A DNA stretch of 64,000 bases from Haliea sp040221975 (GCA_040221975.1 JAVJWR010000013.1:124001-188000), one strand, 5' to 3'; shown: positions 33,413-42,789, numbered from the stretch's first letter. Made by a program: numbers and translations. Notes: generated by a model from the sequence alone, not told the origin.

Positions 33413-36124
33413 TTAGCCGGTGTTGCGCATACCCGCGGCAATGCCGGCAATGGTGACCATGATCGCCTGCTCCAGTACCGGCTGGGCGTCTTGCCGCTGG
33501 CGCTGCAGCAGCTCCGCCTGCAGGACATTGAGCGGATCCGTATAGATATTGCGCAACTGGATGGACTCGCGGATCCAGGGCGCATCCGTCAGCAGCGCCG
33601 AGCTGCCGCCGATCTCGAGTACAGTGGCAATATCCTGCTGCAGGCCGGCGCGCAGGCTTTTCCCCAGATGCTGCAGGGGCTCCGGCACGAGGCAGGCGTC
33701 ATAGTGTGCTGACAGTCCGCTGTCCGCCTTGGCATAGACCATCTCCAGCATCGACAGGCGGGTGGCAAAGAACGGCCAGTCGGAGGCCATTTCCCGCAGC
33801 AGGCCGGCGTGCCCCGCGTCGAGAGCCCGCTGCAGTGCCGCACCCGCCCCCAGCCAGGCCGGCAGCATCAGCCGGTTCTGGGACCAGGCAAAGATCCAGG
33901 GAATGGCGCGCAGGCTCTCGATACCGCCGCCACCGCGGCGCCGTGCCGGACGCGAACCGAGGGGCAAACCCGCCAGTTCCTGCTCCGGGGTAGCGTGGCG
34001 GAAGTAGTCGATGAAATCCGGTTCCTCGCGGATCATTTGCCGGTAGACGGCACAGGAATCCTCCGCCAGCGACTCCATCAGGTCGCGCCAGGCCTGGCGC
34101 GGCGCCGGCGGCGTCTGCAGGTTCGCACGACAAATGGCGCTGGTGTACAGCGCCAGAGTCTTGACCGCCAGGGACGTCCAGCCCAGCTTCGCCCGGATCA
34201 TCTCGCCCTGCTCGGTCACCCGCAGCCCCTGCTGCAGCGATCCCGGTGGCTGCGACAACAGCGCCGCCTGGGCGGGGGCGCCACCGCGCCCAATGGTGCC
34301 GCCGCGACCGTGGAACAGGGTCAGTTCGACGTTGTGCTCCCGGCACACGCCCAGCAACTCCTCCTGGGCCCGATACTGGGCCCAGGCCGCCGCCATGACG
34401 CCGGCGTCCTTGGCGGAATCCGAGTAACCGATCATCACCATCATCCGGCCCTGCACATGCCCGCGATACCAGGGGTCCTCGAGCAGCGAGGCCACCACCT
34501 CGCGGGCGCGCGACAGGTCATCGAGAGTTTCAAACAGGGGCGCCACCGGCAGGTCGAAGGGGCACCCGGCCTCGCGCAGCAGCAGATGAACCGCCAGCAC
34601 GTCCGAGGCCTGACGAGCCATGGAGATCACGTAGGCACCGAGGGACTCCCGGGACTGGCGGGCAATCACGTCGAAGGTCGCCAGCACTTCCGCCACATCC
34701 GGGGTCGGCTCCCAGCGCTGCGGAATGAGCGGCCGGCGGCTGGCCAGCTCCTGGCGCAGGAATGCGCAGCGCGCCGCTTCGTCCCACTCGGCGTAGTCGC
34801 CAATACCCAGCCAGGCCGTCAGCTCCGACAGCACCTCGGTGTGGCGGGCACTGTCCTGGCGCACATCGTGGCGCACAAGGTGCACGCCGAAGCAGCGCAC
34901 CCGGCGCAGCAGATCCAGCAGGGCGCCTTCGGCGATAACCCCCATGCCGCAGTCCCGCAGGGACTGGTAGCAAAGCTGCAGCGGCTGCCAGAGGTCTGCC
35001 TGGGTCAGCAGCGGTCGCTCTGGCGACACAGCGGGGCCCCCGGATGGCCGGCCCCCGGAACGCCGGCCGCCGGATCCGGACTCCAGCGCCAGCTCAATAC
35101 ATTGCAGGTCGCCCTTGAGACGATCCCGCAGCCGCCGCAGTACCGTGCGGTAGGGTTCGTGTGAGCCCGCAGCCGCAGCCGCCAGGTCGTCATTGCAGAC
35201 GGTCATGGAAAGCTCCTCGACCAGCCTGGTGACATCCTGCAGATAGAGCTCGGTCGCCTGCCAGCGGCTGAGCCAGAGGACTTCTTCGGTCACCGCGGCG
35301 GTGACATTGGGATTGCCGTCGCGATCACTGCCCATCCAGGAGCCGAAGCTGACCGGGGCGGCGTCCAGCGGCAGGCCGACGCCACAGCACTCATGCAGGG
35401 CCGCATCCAGTCGGCGCAGGAATTCCGGCACCGCGCGCCACAGGGAATCCTCCACCACCGCGAAGCCCCACTTGGCCTCATCCACGGGCGAAGGCCGCTC
35501 GGTACGGAAGTCGTCGCCATACCAGATCTGGGCGATGAGCTCGCGCAGGCGCGACTGCAGCTGTTCCTGCTCGCGCGGTGTCAGGCCCGAGAGTTCCAGC
35601 TGGGACAGGCAGCGACCAATTTCCGTGTGTTTGTGAATCAGGGTACGGCGCATGATCTCGGTGGGGTGCGCCGTCAGCACCAGCTCGATACTGAGCTGGT
35701 CGACAGCGGCGGCGATGGCCCCGGCAGTGACACCTTCCTCCAGCAAGGCCGTGAAATTGCCGGTCAGGTTGCGCGACGCAGAGAACAGGGGCTCCATCTG
35801 TCGCGACACCGTATGGTGCTGGTCGGCAATATTGGCCAGATTGAGAAACTGGCTGAAGGCGCGGGCCACCGGCACCAGCTGCGCATTGTCGAGATTGCGC
35901 AGTACCGCCAGCAACTCGTCGTGGGCGCTACCCTCACTGCCCTGTTCCTCGCCGGCGCGGGCCGACTTGGACAGGCGCCGGATTTTCTCCACCAGTTCCA
36001 GAAAGTCCGCGCCATTGGCTGCAGAGATAGTATCTCCCAGCAGGCGGCCCAGAAAGCTGACATTGCTGCGCAGCTGGCTGTAGTCCGACCGCTGCCCGGT
36101 CTCCTGTGTCTCCCCACTCACCAT
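33413..36124 (-). CDS. ppc: Phosphoenolpyruvate carboxylase
   Basis: 903 residues. Carboxylates PEP to oxaloacetate with bicarbonate, refilling the citric-acid cycle. Seen: HPTEIMRRTLIHKH with the catalytic His, GSWMGSDRDGNP, YSDSAKDAGV, FHGRGGTIGRGG and the C-terminal MRNTG end, all diagnostic. A Gly/Arg/Ser-rich insertion (GGRRSGGRPSGG) near residue 370 is unusual for the family. The ATG at 36124 (AGAGG 8 nt upstream) overlaps the gap stop by 7 nt; a longer start at 36172 is less likely. Last gene of the eda-gap operon. Confidence 0.96.
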   Translation of the reverse strand: MVSGETQETGQRSDYSQLRSNVSFLGRLLGDTISAANGADFLELVEKIRRLSKSARAGEEQGSEGSAHDELLAVLRNLDNAQLVPVARAFSQFLNLANIADQHHTVSRQMEPLFSASRNLTGNFTALLEEGVTAGAIAAAVDQLSIELVLTAHPTEIMRRTLIHKHTEIGRCLSQLELSGLTPREQEQLQSRLRELIAQIWYGDDFRTERPSPVDEAKWGFAVVEDSLWRAVPEFLRRLDAALHECCGVGLPLDAAPVSFGSWMGSDRDGNPNVTAAVTEEVLWLSRWQATELYLQDVTRLVEELSMTVCNDDLAAAAAGSHEPYRTVLRRLRDRLKGDLQCIELALESGSGGRRSGGRPSGGPAVSPERPLLTQADLWQPLQLCYQSLRDCGMGVIAEGALLDLLRRVRCFGVHLVRHDVRQDSARHTEVLSELTAWLGIGDYAEWDEAARCAFLRQELASRRPLIPQRWEPTPDVAEVLATFDVIARQSRESLGAYVISMARQASDVLAVHLLLREAGCPFDLPVAPLFETLDDLSRAREVVASLLEDPWYRGHVQGRMMVMIGYSDSAKDAGVMAAAWAQYRAQEELLGVCREHNVELTLFHGRGGTIGRGGAPAQAALLSQPPGSLQQGLRVTEQGEMIRAKLGWTSLAVKTLALYTSAICRANLQTPPAPRQAWRDLMESLAEDSCAVYRQMIREEPDFIDYFRHATPEQELAGLPLGSRPARRRGGGGIESLRAIPWIFAWSQNRLMLPAWLGAGAALQRALDAGHAGLLREMASDWPFFATRLSMLEMVYAKADSGLSAHYDACLVPEPLQHLGKSLRAGLQQDIATVLEIGGSSALLTDAPWIRESIQLRNIYTDPLNVLQAELLQRQRQDAQPVLEQAIMVTIAGIAAGMRNTG

Positions 36125-37116
36125 TGACGCAGCCTCTGCAGCAGATCGCAGACGCGTGCCGAGTAACCCCACTCGTTGTCATACCAGTTCAACACCCGCA
36201 GATAGCGCGCGTTGACCACCGCACTGAAACCGGCATCGTAGATTGACGAGTGCGAGTTGCCGATGATGTCAGTGGAGACCAGGGGCCGGTCGCAGTACTC
36301 GAGAATGCCCCGCAACTGTGGCGTGGCGGCTGCTTCCCTTACCGCTGCGTGCACTTCCTCTACCGTCACCGGACGCGACAGCTGCACGAACAGGTCCACC
36401 ACGGACCCGTCCGGAACCGGTACCCGGGAGGCAATACCGTGCAGCCGTCCCTGCAGTTGCGGCAGTACCTCGCCCACCGCCCTGGCGGCACCGGTGGAGG
36501 TGGGAATGGTATTCTCCGCCGCGGCGCGGCTGCGGCGCCAGTCCGAGTGCGGCACATCGGCCAGGCGCTGGTCGTTGGTGTAGGCGTGCACCGTATTGAT
36601 GACCCCTTCCTCTATGCCAAAGGCCTGGTCCAGCACGCTGGCCATGGGTGCCAGGCAGTTGGTGGTACAGCTGGCGTTGGAGATGATCCGGTGGCCCTCC
36701 TGCAGCCCTGCGTCGTTGACGCCCAGCACGATGGTGTAATCAATACTGTCGGCAGCGGGAACGGTCAGCACCACCCGCTTCGCCCCGGCCTGGAGATGCT
36801 GCTCCAGCTGGGCGCGCTTGCGGAAAGCCCCGGTCGCCTCGACCACGGCATCAATGCCCATCTCGCCCCAGGGTAGGGCCGCGGGGTCGCGCTCGCTGAT
36901 CAGCTTGCAGCGCCCCTTGGGCGTCACAAACTCGTCCCCTTCCAGGGTCAGCGCCTTGCCGAAGGGACCCATGACGGTGTCGTAGTTGAGCAGATAGCGC
37001 AGGGCAGCAAAATCGAACAGGTCATTGATGACCACGACGTCAATGCCGGGCGTATCCTCCAGAATCCTGAATACCGAGCGGCCGATACGGCCAAATCCGT
37101 TGATGGCAACTCTCAT
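36118..37116 (-). CDS. gap: Glyceraldehyde-3-phosphate dehydrogenase (active type)
   Basis: 332 residues. Converts glyceraldehyde 3-phosphate to 1,3-bisphosphoglycerate with NAD+. Seen: the dinucleotide-binding start INGFGRIGR, the intact active site ISNASCTTNC with catalytic Cys at about 150, the catalytic His in NTVHAYTNDQ, and WYDNEWGYSARV. ATG overlaps the stop of a second, degenerate GAPDH gene by 4 nt. It lies in the order eda - degenerate gap - gap - ppc, so it probably carries the lower Entner-Doudoroff route. Confidence 0.96.
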   Translation of the reverse strand: MRVAINGFGRIGRSVFRILEDTPGIDVVVINDLFDFAALRYLLNYDTVMGPFGKALTLEGDEFVTPKGRCKLISERDPAALPWGEMGIDAVVEATGAFRKRAQLEQHLQAGAKRVVLTVPAADSIDYTIVLGVNDAGLQEGHRIISNASCTTNCLAPMASVLDQAFGIEEGVINTVHAYTNDQRLADVPHSDWRRSRAAAENTIPTSTGAARAVGEVLPQLQGRLHGIASRVPVPDGSVVDLFVQLSRPVTVEEVHAAVREAAATPQLRGILEYCDRPLVSTDIIGNSHSSIYDAGFSAVVNARYLRVLNWYDNEWGYSARVCDLLQRLRQW

Positions 37117-38138
37117 TGCGCGACCTCCCCTTGCTGGTCAAGGGCACCATAGATGCGAGCGACATCGAGCAGGCGCCCGGCATGGCCCAGGCTCTCGTAC
37201 CAGCCCAGTGTCTTGATCGTATTGGCACCGGCCTTGATCGTGCCCCGGGCGTCAAACAACAGCGAGTGCGGGTTGCCGATGACATCGGACGACACAATCG
37301 GGTCCTCGACCACATCGACCATGCCCGGATAAGCCGGCGCATGCCTGCGCATGGCCGCATTGATGTCTTCTGCAGTTACCGCACTGTCAGCCAGCACCAG
37401 GTTCACATCCAGCAGGCAACCCACGTGGATGGGAACATTGAGCGCCGAGGTAATGATCTTGTCGGTGAAGGCCGGCAGCACCTGGCCCAGCCAGTCAGCT
37501 GCCTCGTGGGTATTGGGAATGATGTTTTCCGCGGCGGAACGGCTGCGACGAAAGTCGCTGCCGGCATAGTCCTGCAACACCTGGTCCGAGGTATAGGAGT
37601 GGATGGTGGTCATGCTGCCACAGTCGATCGCAAAATCCCGCGACAGCGCATGCAGGAGCAGGCACAGAGCCGTGGTCGTCGCGGAACCGGCGGAAACCAT
37701 GCGGTCTTCGCGCCGTGCCGCCTGGGCATTGATTCCCGGCATGACAATACGATCAATGTGGTCCGCCGGCAGCGTGCGCAGCAGCACCCGCGGCGCGCCA
37801 TTGCCGAGATGCTCTTCCATGAAACGGCGCTGGCGGAATTTGCCGGTGGCGTCGATCACCATATCCACCGCAAAAATATCCCAGGGCATTTCCGCCGGTG
37901 TATCGGTGCGCATCAGGCGCGCCCGGAACCGCGGGTTGACCAGGAAGTTGCCCTCCAGGGTATGCCGTACGGGCTCTTTGACTTCCGAGCATAAAAGATA
38001 GTGCAGGATCTCGGGCTGGCCGATATCCGCGATCGCCACCACCTCGACATCCTCGCTCTGTGACGCCAGTTCATATAGCTGCCGCCCGATCTGGCCGAAG
38101 CCCATGATACCCACCCGCAGGGGTTGCTGCCTTGTCAT
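37113..38138 (-). CDS. GAPDH paralogue lacking the catalytic cysteine
   Basis: 341 residues. Overall GAPDH fold: MGFGQIGRQ start, GKFRQRRFMEEHL, IHSYTSDQ (catalytic His position kept), FRRSRSAAENIIPNT, DVIGNPHSLLFDA and LGWYESLGHAGRLLD. At the active site it reads SAGSATTTA where the neighbour has SNASCTTNC: Cys153 is Ala, and the second Cys and the Asn are also changed. The start is the ATG at 38138, with AAGGAG 7 nt upstream, the best ribosome-binding site in this operon. It overlaps the start of gap by 4 nt. Full length and well-preserved frame argue against a decaying pseudogene. It cannot use the usual thiohemiacetal chemistry, so a regulatory, binding or altered-reaction role is more likely. 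Confidence 0.85.
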   Translation of the reverse strand: MTRQQPLRVGIMGFGQIGRQLYELASQSEDVEVVAIADIGQPEILHYLLCSEVKEPVRHTLEGNFLVNPRFRARLMRTDTPAEMPWDIFAVDMVIDATGKFRQRRFMEEHLGNGAPRVLLRTLPADHIDRIVMPGINAQAARREDRMVSAGSATTTALCLLLHALSRDFAIDCGSMTTIHSYTSDQVLQDYAGSDFRRSRSAAENIIPNTHEAADWLGQVLPAFTDKIITSALNVPIHVGCLLDVNLVLADSAVTAEDINAAMRRHAPAYPGMVDVVEDPIVSSDVIGNPHSLLFDARGTIKAGANTIKTLGWYESLGHAGRLLDVARIYGALDQQGEVAQ

Positions 38139-38154
38139 CTTTTCACTCCTTGAT

Positions 38155-38817
38155 TCAGTGATCGGGGTTTGCCCCGGACGAGTGCCCGGACTCGGCTTGC
38201 ATAGCCGCCGCTGCCAGAGTGGCGATCGCGTCCCAGTCACCGGCAGCGACCAGATCCGGAGCCACCATCCACGATCCGCCACAGCAGATCACATTCGGCA
38301 GCGCGAGGAAAGCGCGGAAATTGTCCGCCCGCAGACCGCCGGTCGGGCAGAACCGCGCTTCGGGAAAGGGACCTGCCAGTGCCCCCAGCAGGTCCTGACC
38401 GCCGAGCGCAGTGGCCGGGAACAGCTTGAAGCAGTCCAGGCCCTGCTCCAGCCCCACCATGACCTCGGAGGCCGTCGCCACCCCGGGCAGCAGTGGCATG
38501 GCAGCCGAGCGGGCAGCCTGGTACAGCGCCGCCGTCGCACCCGGGCTCACCGCAAAGACCGCTCCGGCACCCTGCACCAGATCGAGTTGCGTCGGAGTCA
38601 GGACAGTGCCCGCAGCCACCTGCAGCTGCGGCACTTCCGCAACCACGGCGCGCATGGTCTCCAGCGCGGTCGCCGAGCGCAGGGTCAATTCCACGGCCCT
38701 CATGCCCGCTGCAGCCAGTGTCCGGCAGAGCTGCACCGTCACGGCGACCTCGCCCGGGGTGATGACCGGCAGCACCCTGCTTTCGCGCAACCACTCGCTC
38801 AACATCAGGCTTCCCAT
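38155..38817 (-). CDS. eda: 2-dehydro-3-deoxy-phosphogluconate (KDPG) aldolase
   Basis: 220 residues. Splits KDPG into pyruvate and glyceraldehyde 3-phosphate in the Entner-Doudoroff route. Seen: the LPVITP start, VELTLRS with the catalytic Glu, FKLFPA with the Schiff-base Lys, and FCPTGGLRADN. The ATG at 38817 or at 38805 may be used. First gene of an operon that continues with two GAPDH homologues and ppc. No edd is in the window. Upstream of the start lies an inverted repeat (listed separately). Confidence 0.94.
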   Translation of the reverse strand: MGSLMLSEWLRESRVLPVITPGEVAVTVQLCRTLAAAGMRAVELTLRSATALETMRAVVAEVPQLQVAAGTVLTPTQLDLVQGAGAVFAVSPGATAALYQAARSAAMPLLPGVATASEVMVGLEQGLDCFKLFPATALGGQDLLGALAGPFPEARFCPTGGLRADNFRAFLALPNVICCGGSWMVAPDLVAAGDWDAIATLAAAAMQAESGHSSGANPDH

Positions 38818-38860
38818 CCCGGAGCCCTGCAGTCACAGGAGGTAACGCGGCGTCCATTTA

Positions 38861-38882
38861 TTGTCCAGAAATAGTCGGACAA
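38861..38882. promoter_or_regulatory. Inverted repeat upstream of eda, possible operator
   Basis: TTGTCC and GGACAA form a 6-bp inverted repeat with a 10-bp A/T-rich spacer. It lies about 45 bp upstream of the eda start and 80 bp upstream of folE, in the divergent promoter region. The sequence differs from the HexR site as I remember it. Could bind a sugar-acid-responsive regulator; this is inference. Confidence 0.4.
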
Positions 38883-38961
38883 GTTCGCCCCCCACCGACC
38901 GGACCTGGAATCCACCGCTCCCGCGCCCCCGTAACAATGCCAAACAGACCGGAGATGTGAC

Positions 38962-39639
38962 ATGGAAACTGCCCTCGCTGAAAACATTGCTTTCCCTGTA
39001 AAAGTGTCGCGGGAGGCTGCCCTCGTGCGTCAGGCGCTGCTGGAGCGCGGCCTGGAGACGCCCCTGGTGAACAATGGTCTGTCCCGCGACGAAAAATACC
39101 GACGCATCGCCCAGTCCTTTACCGACATCACCCGCACCCTGGGGCTCGACCTGAACGATGACAGCCTGTGCGAAACCCCCCACCGCATCGCCAAAATGTA
39201 CGTTGACGAGATCTTCTCCGGTCTCGATTATAGCCAGTTCCCGAAAATTTCGGTGATCGCCAACAAGATGCAGGTTGAGGAGATGGTACAGGTAGACGAC
39301 ATCGATGTCGTCAGTACCTGCGAGCATCACTTCGTGACCATCGATGGCCGGGCGCGGGTGGCCTACATCCCCGGGGACAAGGTCATCGGTCTGTCCAAGA
39401 TCAACCGCATTGTGCGCTTTTTTGCCCAGAGGCCGCAGGTACAGGAGCGACTGACCCAGCAGATCCTGGTGGCACTGCAGACCCTGCTGGAGACGGACGA
39501 TGTCGCCGTCACCATTGATGCCGTGCACTATTGCGTCAAGTCGCGTGGCGTCATGGACAGCAACTCCCGCACCCGCACCACGTCACTGGGCGGCGCATTC
39601 AAGGCAGACCCAAGCACCCGAGCCGAGTTCCTGAACTAA
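38962..39639 (+). CDS. folE: GTP cyclohydrolase I
   Basis: 225 residues. Makes dihydroneopterin triphosphate from GTP for folate (and pterin) synthesis. Seen: ETPHRIAKMYVDEIFSG, the zinc-binding CEHHF motif, IPGDKVIGLSKINRIV and the third ligand region HYCVKSRGV. ATG has GGAG upstream. Divergent from eda; followed by a strong terminator. Confidence 0.97.
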   Translation: METALAENIAFPVKVSREAALVRQALLERGLETPLVNNGLSRDEKYRRIAQSFTDITRTLGLDLNDDSLCETPHRIAKMYVDEIFSGLDYSQFPKISVIANKMQVEEMVQVDDIDVVSTCEHHFVTIDGRARVAYIPGDKVIGLSKINRIVRFFAQRPQVQERLTQQILVALQTLLETDDVAVTIDAVHYCVKSRGVMDSNSRTRTTSLGGAFKADPSTRAEFLN

Positions 39640-39664
39640 CCCCCCCGGGAACCCGGCTTCCTTC

Positions 39665-39689
39665 GCCCGGCTCTGCCGGGCTTTTTTTT
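39665..39689 (+). terminator. Rho-independent terminator after folE
   Basis: Perfect 7-bp stem GCCCGGC / GCCGGGC (39665-39671 and 39675-39681) with a TCT loop, followed by eight T (39682-39689). It starts 25 bp after the folE stop. Confidence 0.95.
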
Positions 39690-39764
39690 ACAAAATTGGC
39701 GGTTTTTAGCGCACGCCAAACCGTGTACCCTTCCCGCCTCCACAGCTTCAGCCGCCAGCATCCC

Positions 39765-41096
39765 ATGAGAACCCTGCTCACCCTCACCTCGCTTCTGATC
39801 TCCACCTCCCTGCTGCTCGTTGGACAGGGCATGCAGCTCACGCTGCTGCCCCTGCGCGCCTCCAGCAACGGGCTGTCGGATTTCCTCATCGGGGTCAGTG
39901 CCTCCGCCTACTTCCTCGGCTTTGTCGCCGGCTGCCTGCTGATCCCGCGCATCATTGCCAAGGTGGGGCACATACGCAGCTTTGCGGTGCTGACGGCGCT
40001 GATGATCAGCGCCATCCTGATCCTGGAAATGGTCGATGGCTGGGCGCCCTGGCTGGCCCTGCGTTTCCTCACCGGCGCGGTCATCTGCGGGCTGTACACG
40101 GTAATAGAGAGCTGGCTCAACGACCAGACCGGTGCAGAATCCCGGGGCCAGGTGCTGGCCATCTACACCCTCATCATCCTCGCCTCCATGGCGTTTGGCC
40201 AGGTATTGATCAACGTCGGCCCTGCGGACAGCTCCACGCCCTTCACGCTCGCGGCAATCTTCATGGCACTGGCCATCGTGCCCGTGGGGCTGACCAGCCG
40301 TCTCGCCCCGGCACCCTTGAAGGCCACCAGCTTCCGCTTCAACCTCCTCTACCGACGCTCCCGATCCGCTTTTGCCGGCACTGTGCTCTCGGGCCTGATC
40401 GTCGGCAGTTTCTGGGCCCTTGGGGCCGTATTCGCCCGCCGCTACGGCACCAGCACTGCCGATGTCACCTGGTTCATCACCGCGGGCATAGCCGGCGGCG
40501 CCCTGTTCCAGTACCCCATCGGCTGGCTGTCCGACCGCCTCGATCGGCGCTACGTCCTGGTATGCCTCAGTGTCGCCGCAGTGGTCACCTCTGCGGCAGT
40601 CGCGCTCACGGTATCGCATGAACTGCATCTGCTGGCCGTATTCCTGTTCGGCGCCGTGACCATGCCCCTGTATGCGATCTCCCTGGCCACCGCGGCCGAC
40701 AATTCTTCCGCCGAGGAATTTGTCGAAATCGGTACCTCGGTGCTTCTGCTGAACGCACTTGGCGCGGCCAGCGCACCGATCCTCCTGGGTCAACTCATGA
40801 GCCTGTTCGATGCCACTGCCCTGTTCTGGTCTTTCGCAGTCCTGAGCGGCCTGTTCTCCGCCTATCTGGCGGTACAGACCCGGAACAAGGACCATGCGGC
40901 GATGACCAAGGACCATGTGCCCTTCTCGGCGACGGCACCGGAAATTGCGCCGAGTGGCCTCGGCCTCGACCCCCGGGGGCCGGAGACCTCCGTGGAGGAC
41001 CTGCAACCGGCCGCTTCGGTGGGGGTGGATGAGTTTCACGCAGACCCGCTGGAACCGCCCCCCGAGCCGGAAACCGCCGCAGGGGGGCCGCAGTAG
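39765..41096 (+). CDS. MFS transporter
   Basis: 443 residues, 12 hydrophobic helices (to about residue 370) followed by a hydrophilic, acidic, Pro-rich tail of about 70 residues. Seen: the SNGLSDFLIGVSASAYFLGFVAGCLLIPRIIAKVGHIRSF segment of YcaD/YfkF-like MFS proteins of the UMF/'DHA1-like' type, and GWLSDRLDRR between helices 8 and 9. Substrate not known. It lies 126 bp after folE, behind its terminator, and is convergent with an acyl-CoA synthetase gene. Confidence 0.85.
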   Translation: MRTLLTLTSLLISTSLLLVGQGMQLTLLPLRASSNGLSDFLIGVSASAYFLGFVAGCLLIPRIIAKVGHIRSFAVLTALMISAILILEMVDGWAPWLALRFLTGAVICGLYTVIESWLNDQTGAESRGQVLAIYTLIILASMAFGQVLINVGPADSSTPFTLAAIFMALAIVPVGLTSRLAPAPLKATSFRFNLLYRRSRSAFAGTVLSGLIVGSFWALGAVFARRYGTSTADVTWFITAGIAGGALFQYPIGWLSDRLDRRYVLVCLSVAAVVTSAAVALTVSHELHLLAVFLFGAVTMPLYAISLATAADNSSAEEFVEIGTSVLLLNALGAASAPILLGQLMSLFDATALFWSFAVLSGLFSAYLAVQTRNKDHAAMTKDHVPFSATAPEIAPSGLGLDPRGPETSVEDLQPAASVGVDEFHADPLEPPPEPETAAGGPQ

Positions 41097-41115
41097 CCGG
41101 CCCCGCGCGGCGCTC

Positions 41116-42789
41116 TCAGATTGCCCAGTGCAGCAGCAGCGTCTTCTCCTCGGCGGACCGCCGAGCCAGGGATTCGGCGAGTTCACCGTAGCGCTCCTCG
41201 ACCTTCTCGCGACGGATCTTCAGGGTGGGCGTCAGCACCTCGTTGTCGATGGTCCACTCTTCACTGGCCAGGATCACGGCGCCGATGCGGGCATGCTTCT
41301 CCACCGCATCGTTGATGCTCCGCACCGCTTCGTGAATCGCTTCGGCAATTTCCTGTTCGGCGCGCTCGCGAGACGCTTCTGCCAGTTGCCGGGCGGCCTC
41401 GTTGAGCACAGCGACCATTACCGTCTTGGAATAACCGCGACCCAGCAGGCAGTGCTGCTCGGTATGGGGATTCCTGGCGAAATCACTCTCTATCGGCGGC
41501 GGCGCCACGAACTTGCCCTGGATGGTCTTGAAGTAGTCCTTGACCCGCCCGGTCAGGTAGATGAAGCCATCCTCGTCGACCCGCGCCTTGTCGCCGGTGT
41601 GCAGCCAACCGTCACGAATCAGCTCGGCAGTCTTCTCCGGCTGCCTGTAGTAGCCGGGGGTACAGCCGGCGGCACGCACCACCAGCTCGCCCTCATCGGT
41701 AATCCGGTATTCCACCTCGCCAATGGGCTTGCCGATGGACCCTATGCGCCGGCTGTCGTGTCCGCAGACAATAACGCCCATGGCTTCGGTCTGGCCGAAG
41801 CCTTCCATGAGGGTCAGGCCCAGACGCTCCCACCAGTGGATCAGCGCCGGCGGAGTCGGCGCCGCCGCAACCAGGCAGAATTCCACTTCATTCAGGCCCA
41901 GGCCCTCCACGATCATGCGCCCAATGCCTTCCGGATCCTGCGCCAGTGCCGCTTCCAGCGCATCGCTGCCACCAAACTTGGCGATAACCGCCTGTTTCAA
42001 CTGCTCCCACACTCGCGGTGGACCAAAGAACATGTGCGGCCGGGTGCGCTGCAGGTCCGCGGCGAGGGTCTCCAGGCTCTGGTTGAAGCTGACCTCGCCA
42101 CAGCAGACCATGGAGGAAAACTCCACGATCTGGCGTTCCGCAATGTGCGACAGCGGCAGGTAGGAAAAGTAGCGAGCCTCGTCGCGGGTACCAAACGCTG
42201 CCCGGAAGCGGTTGATGGGAATCAGGTTGCTGGTGTGGGTTTGGATGACGCCCTTGGGCAGGCCTGTGGTTCCCGAGGTGAACACCAGCGACATGACATC
42301 GTCCGGCTGGCACTCGTAGGCGGGGGACCTGCCGCGCCACTCGGCCAATAGCGCCTCCCACTGCAGGTGTGGCTCATCCAGTTCCACGCCGGGCAGGGTT
42401 ATCAGGGTGATGCCCTCGGGCAACACCTCGCGGACTGCCTGCCAGTTCGAGGTGTCGCCGACAAACAGTACCCGCGCCTCGGTAAAGTCCAGAATGTACT
42501 GGGCGGTGGGTCCCGGCAACGTGGTGAACATGCTTACCGTAATGTTGCCGGACCTGATGATCGCGAGATCCGCCAGGAACCAGTGGGCACAATTGCGGGA
42601 CAGCAACGCCATGCGTTCACCGTGGCCGAATTGATGTTCCAGCATCGCCGCCATCGCGTTCACCGTGTCGGCAGCCTCGCCCCAGGTAACATCGCGCGAA
42701 CCCTCCGGCAACAGATCCTTGAGCCAGACCTTGTCCGGGCACTGACGGGCCCAGTGATCGAGAAATGCTGGCAATGTATCAGGCTTCAT
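41116..42789 (-). CDS. AMP-dependent long-chain acyl-CoA synthetase-like protein
   Basis: 557 residues from the ATG at 42789 (AGAGGA 7-8 nt upstream). Seen: the AMP-binding P-loop TSGTTGLPKGV, FGQTEAMG, LHTGDKARVDEDGF and a C-terminal LTPTLKIRREKVEERYG typical of the long-chain fatty acyl-CoA synthetase group. It activates a carboxylic acid as acyl-CoA; chain length is unknown. The gene follows phoD on the same strand with a 77-bp gap. Confidence 0.88.
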   Translation of the reverse strand: MKPDTLPAFLDHWARQCPDKVWLKDLLPEGSRDVTWGEAADTVNAMAAMLEHQFGHGERMALLSRNCAHWFLADLAIIRSGNITVSMFTTLPGPTAQYILDFTEARVLFVGDTSNWQAVREVLPEGITLITLPGVELDEPHLQWEALLAEWRGRSPAYECQPDDVMSLVFTSGTTGLPKGVIQTHTSNLIPINRFRAAFGTRDEARYFSYLPLSHIAERQIVEFSSMVCCGEVSFNQSLETLAADLQRTRPHMFFGPPRVWEQLKQAVIAKFGGSDALEAALAQDPEGIGRMIVEGLGLNEVEFCLVAAAPTPPALIHWWERLGLTLMEGFGQTEAMGVIVCGHDSRRIGSIGKPIGEVEYRITDEGELVVRAAGCTPGYYRQPEKTAELIRDGWLHTGDKARVDEDGFIYLTGRVKDYFKTIQGKFVAPPPIESDFARNPHTEQHCLLGRGYSKTVMVAVLNEAARQLAEASRERAEQEIAEAIHEAVRSINDAVEKHARIGAVILASEEWTIDNEVLTPTLKIRREKVEERYGELAESLARRSAEEKTLLLHWAI

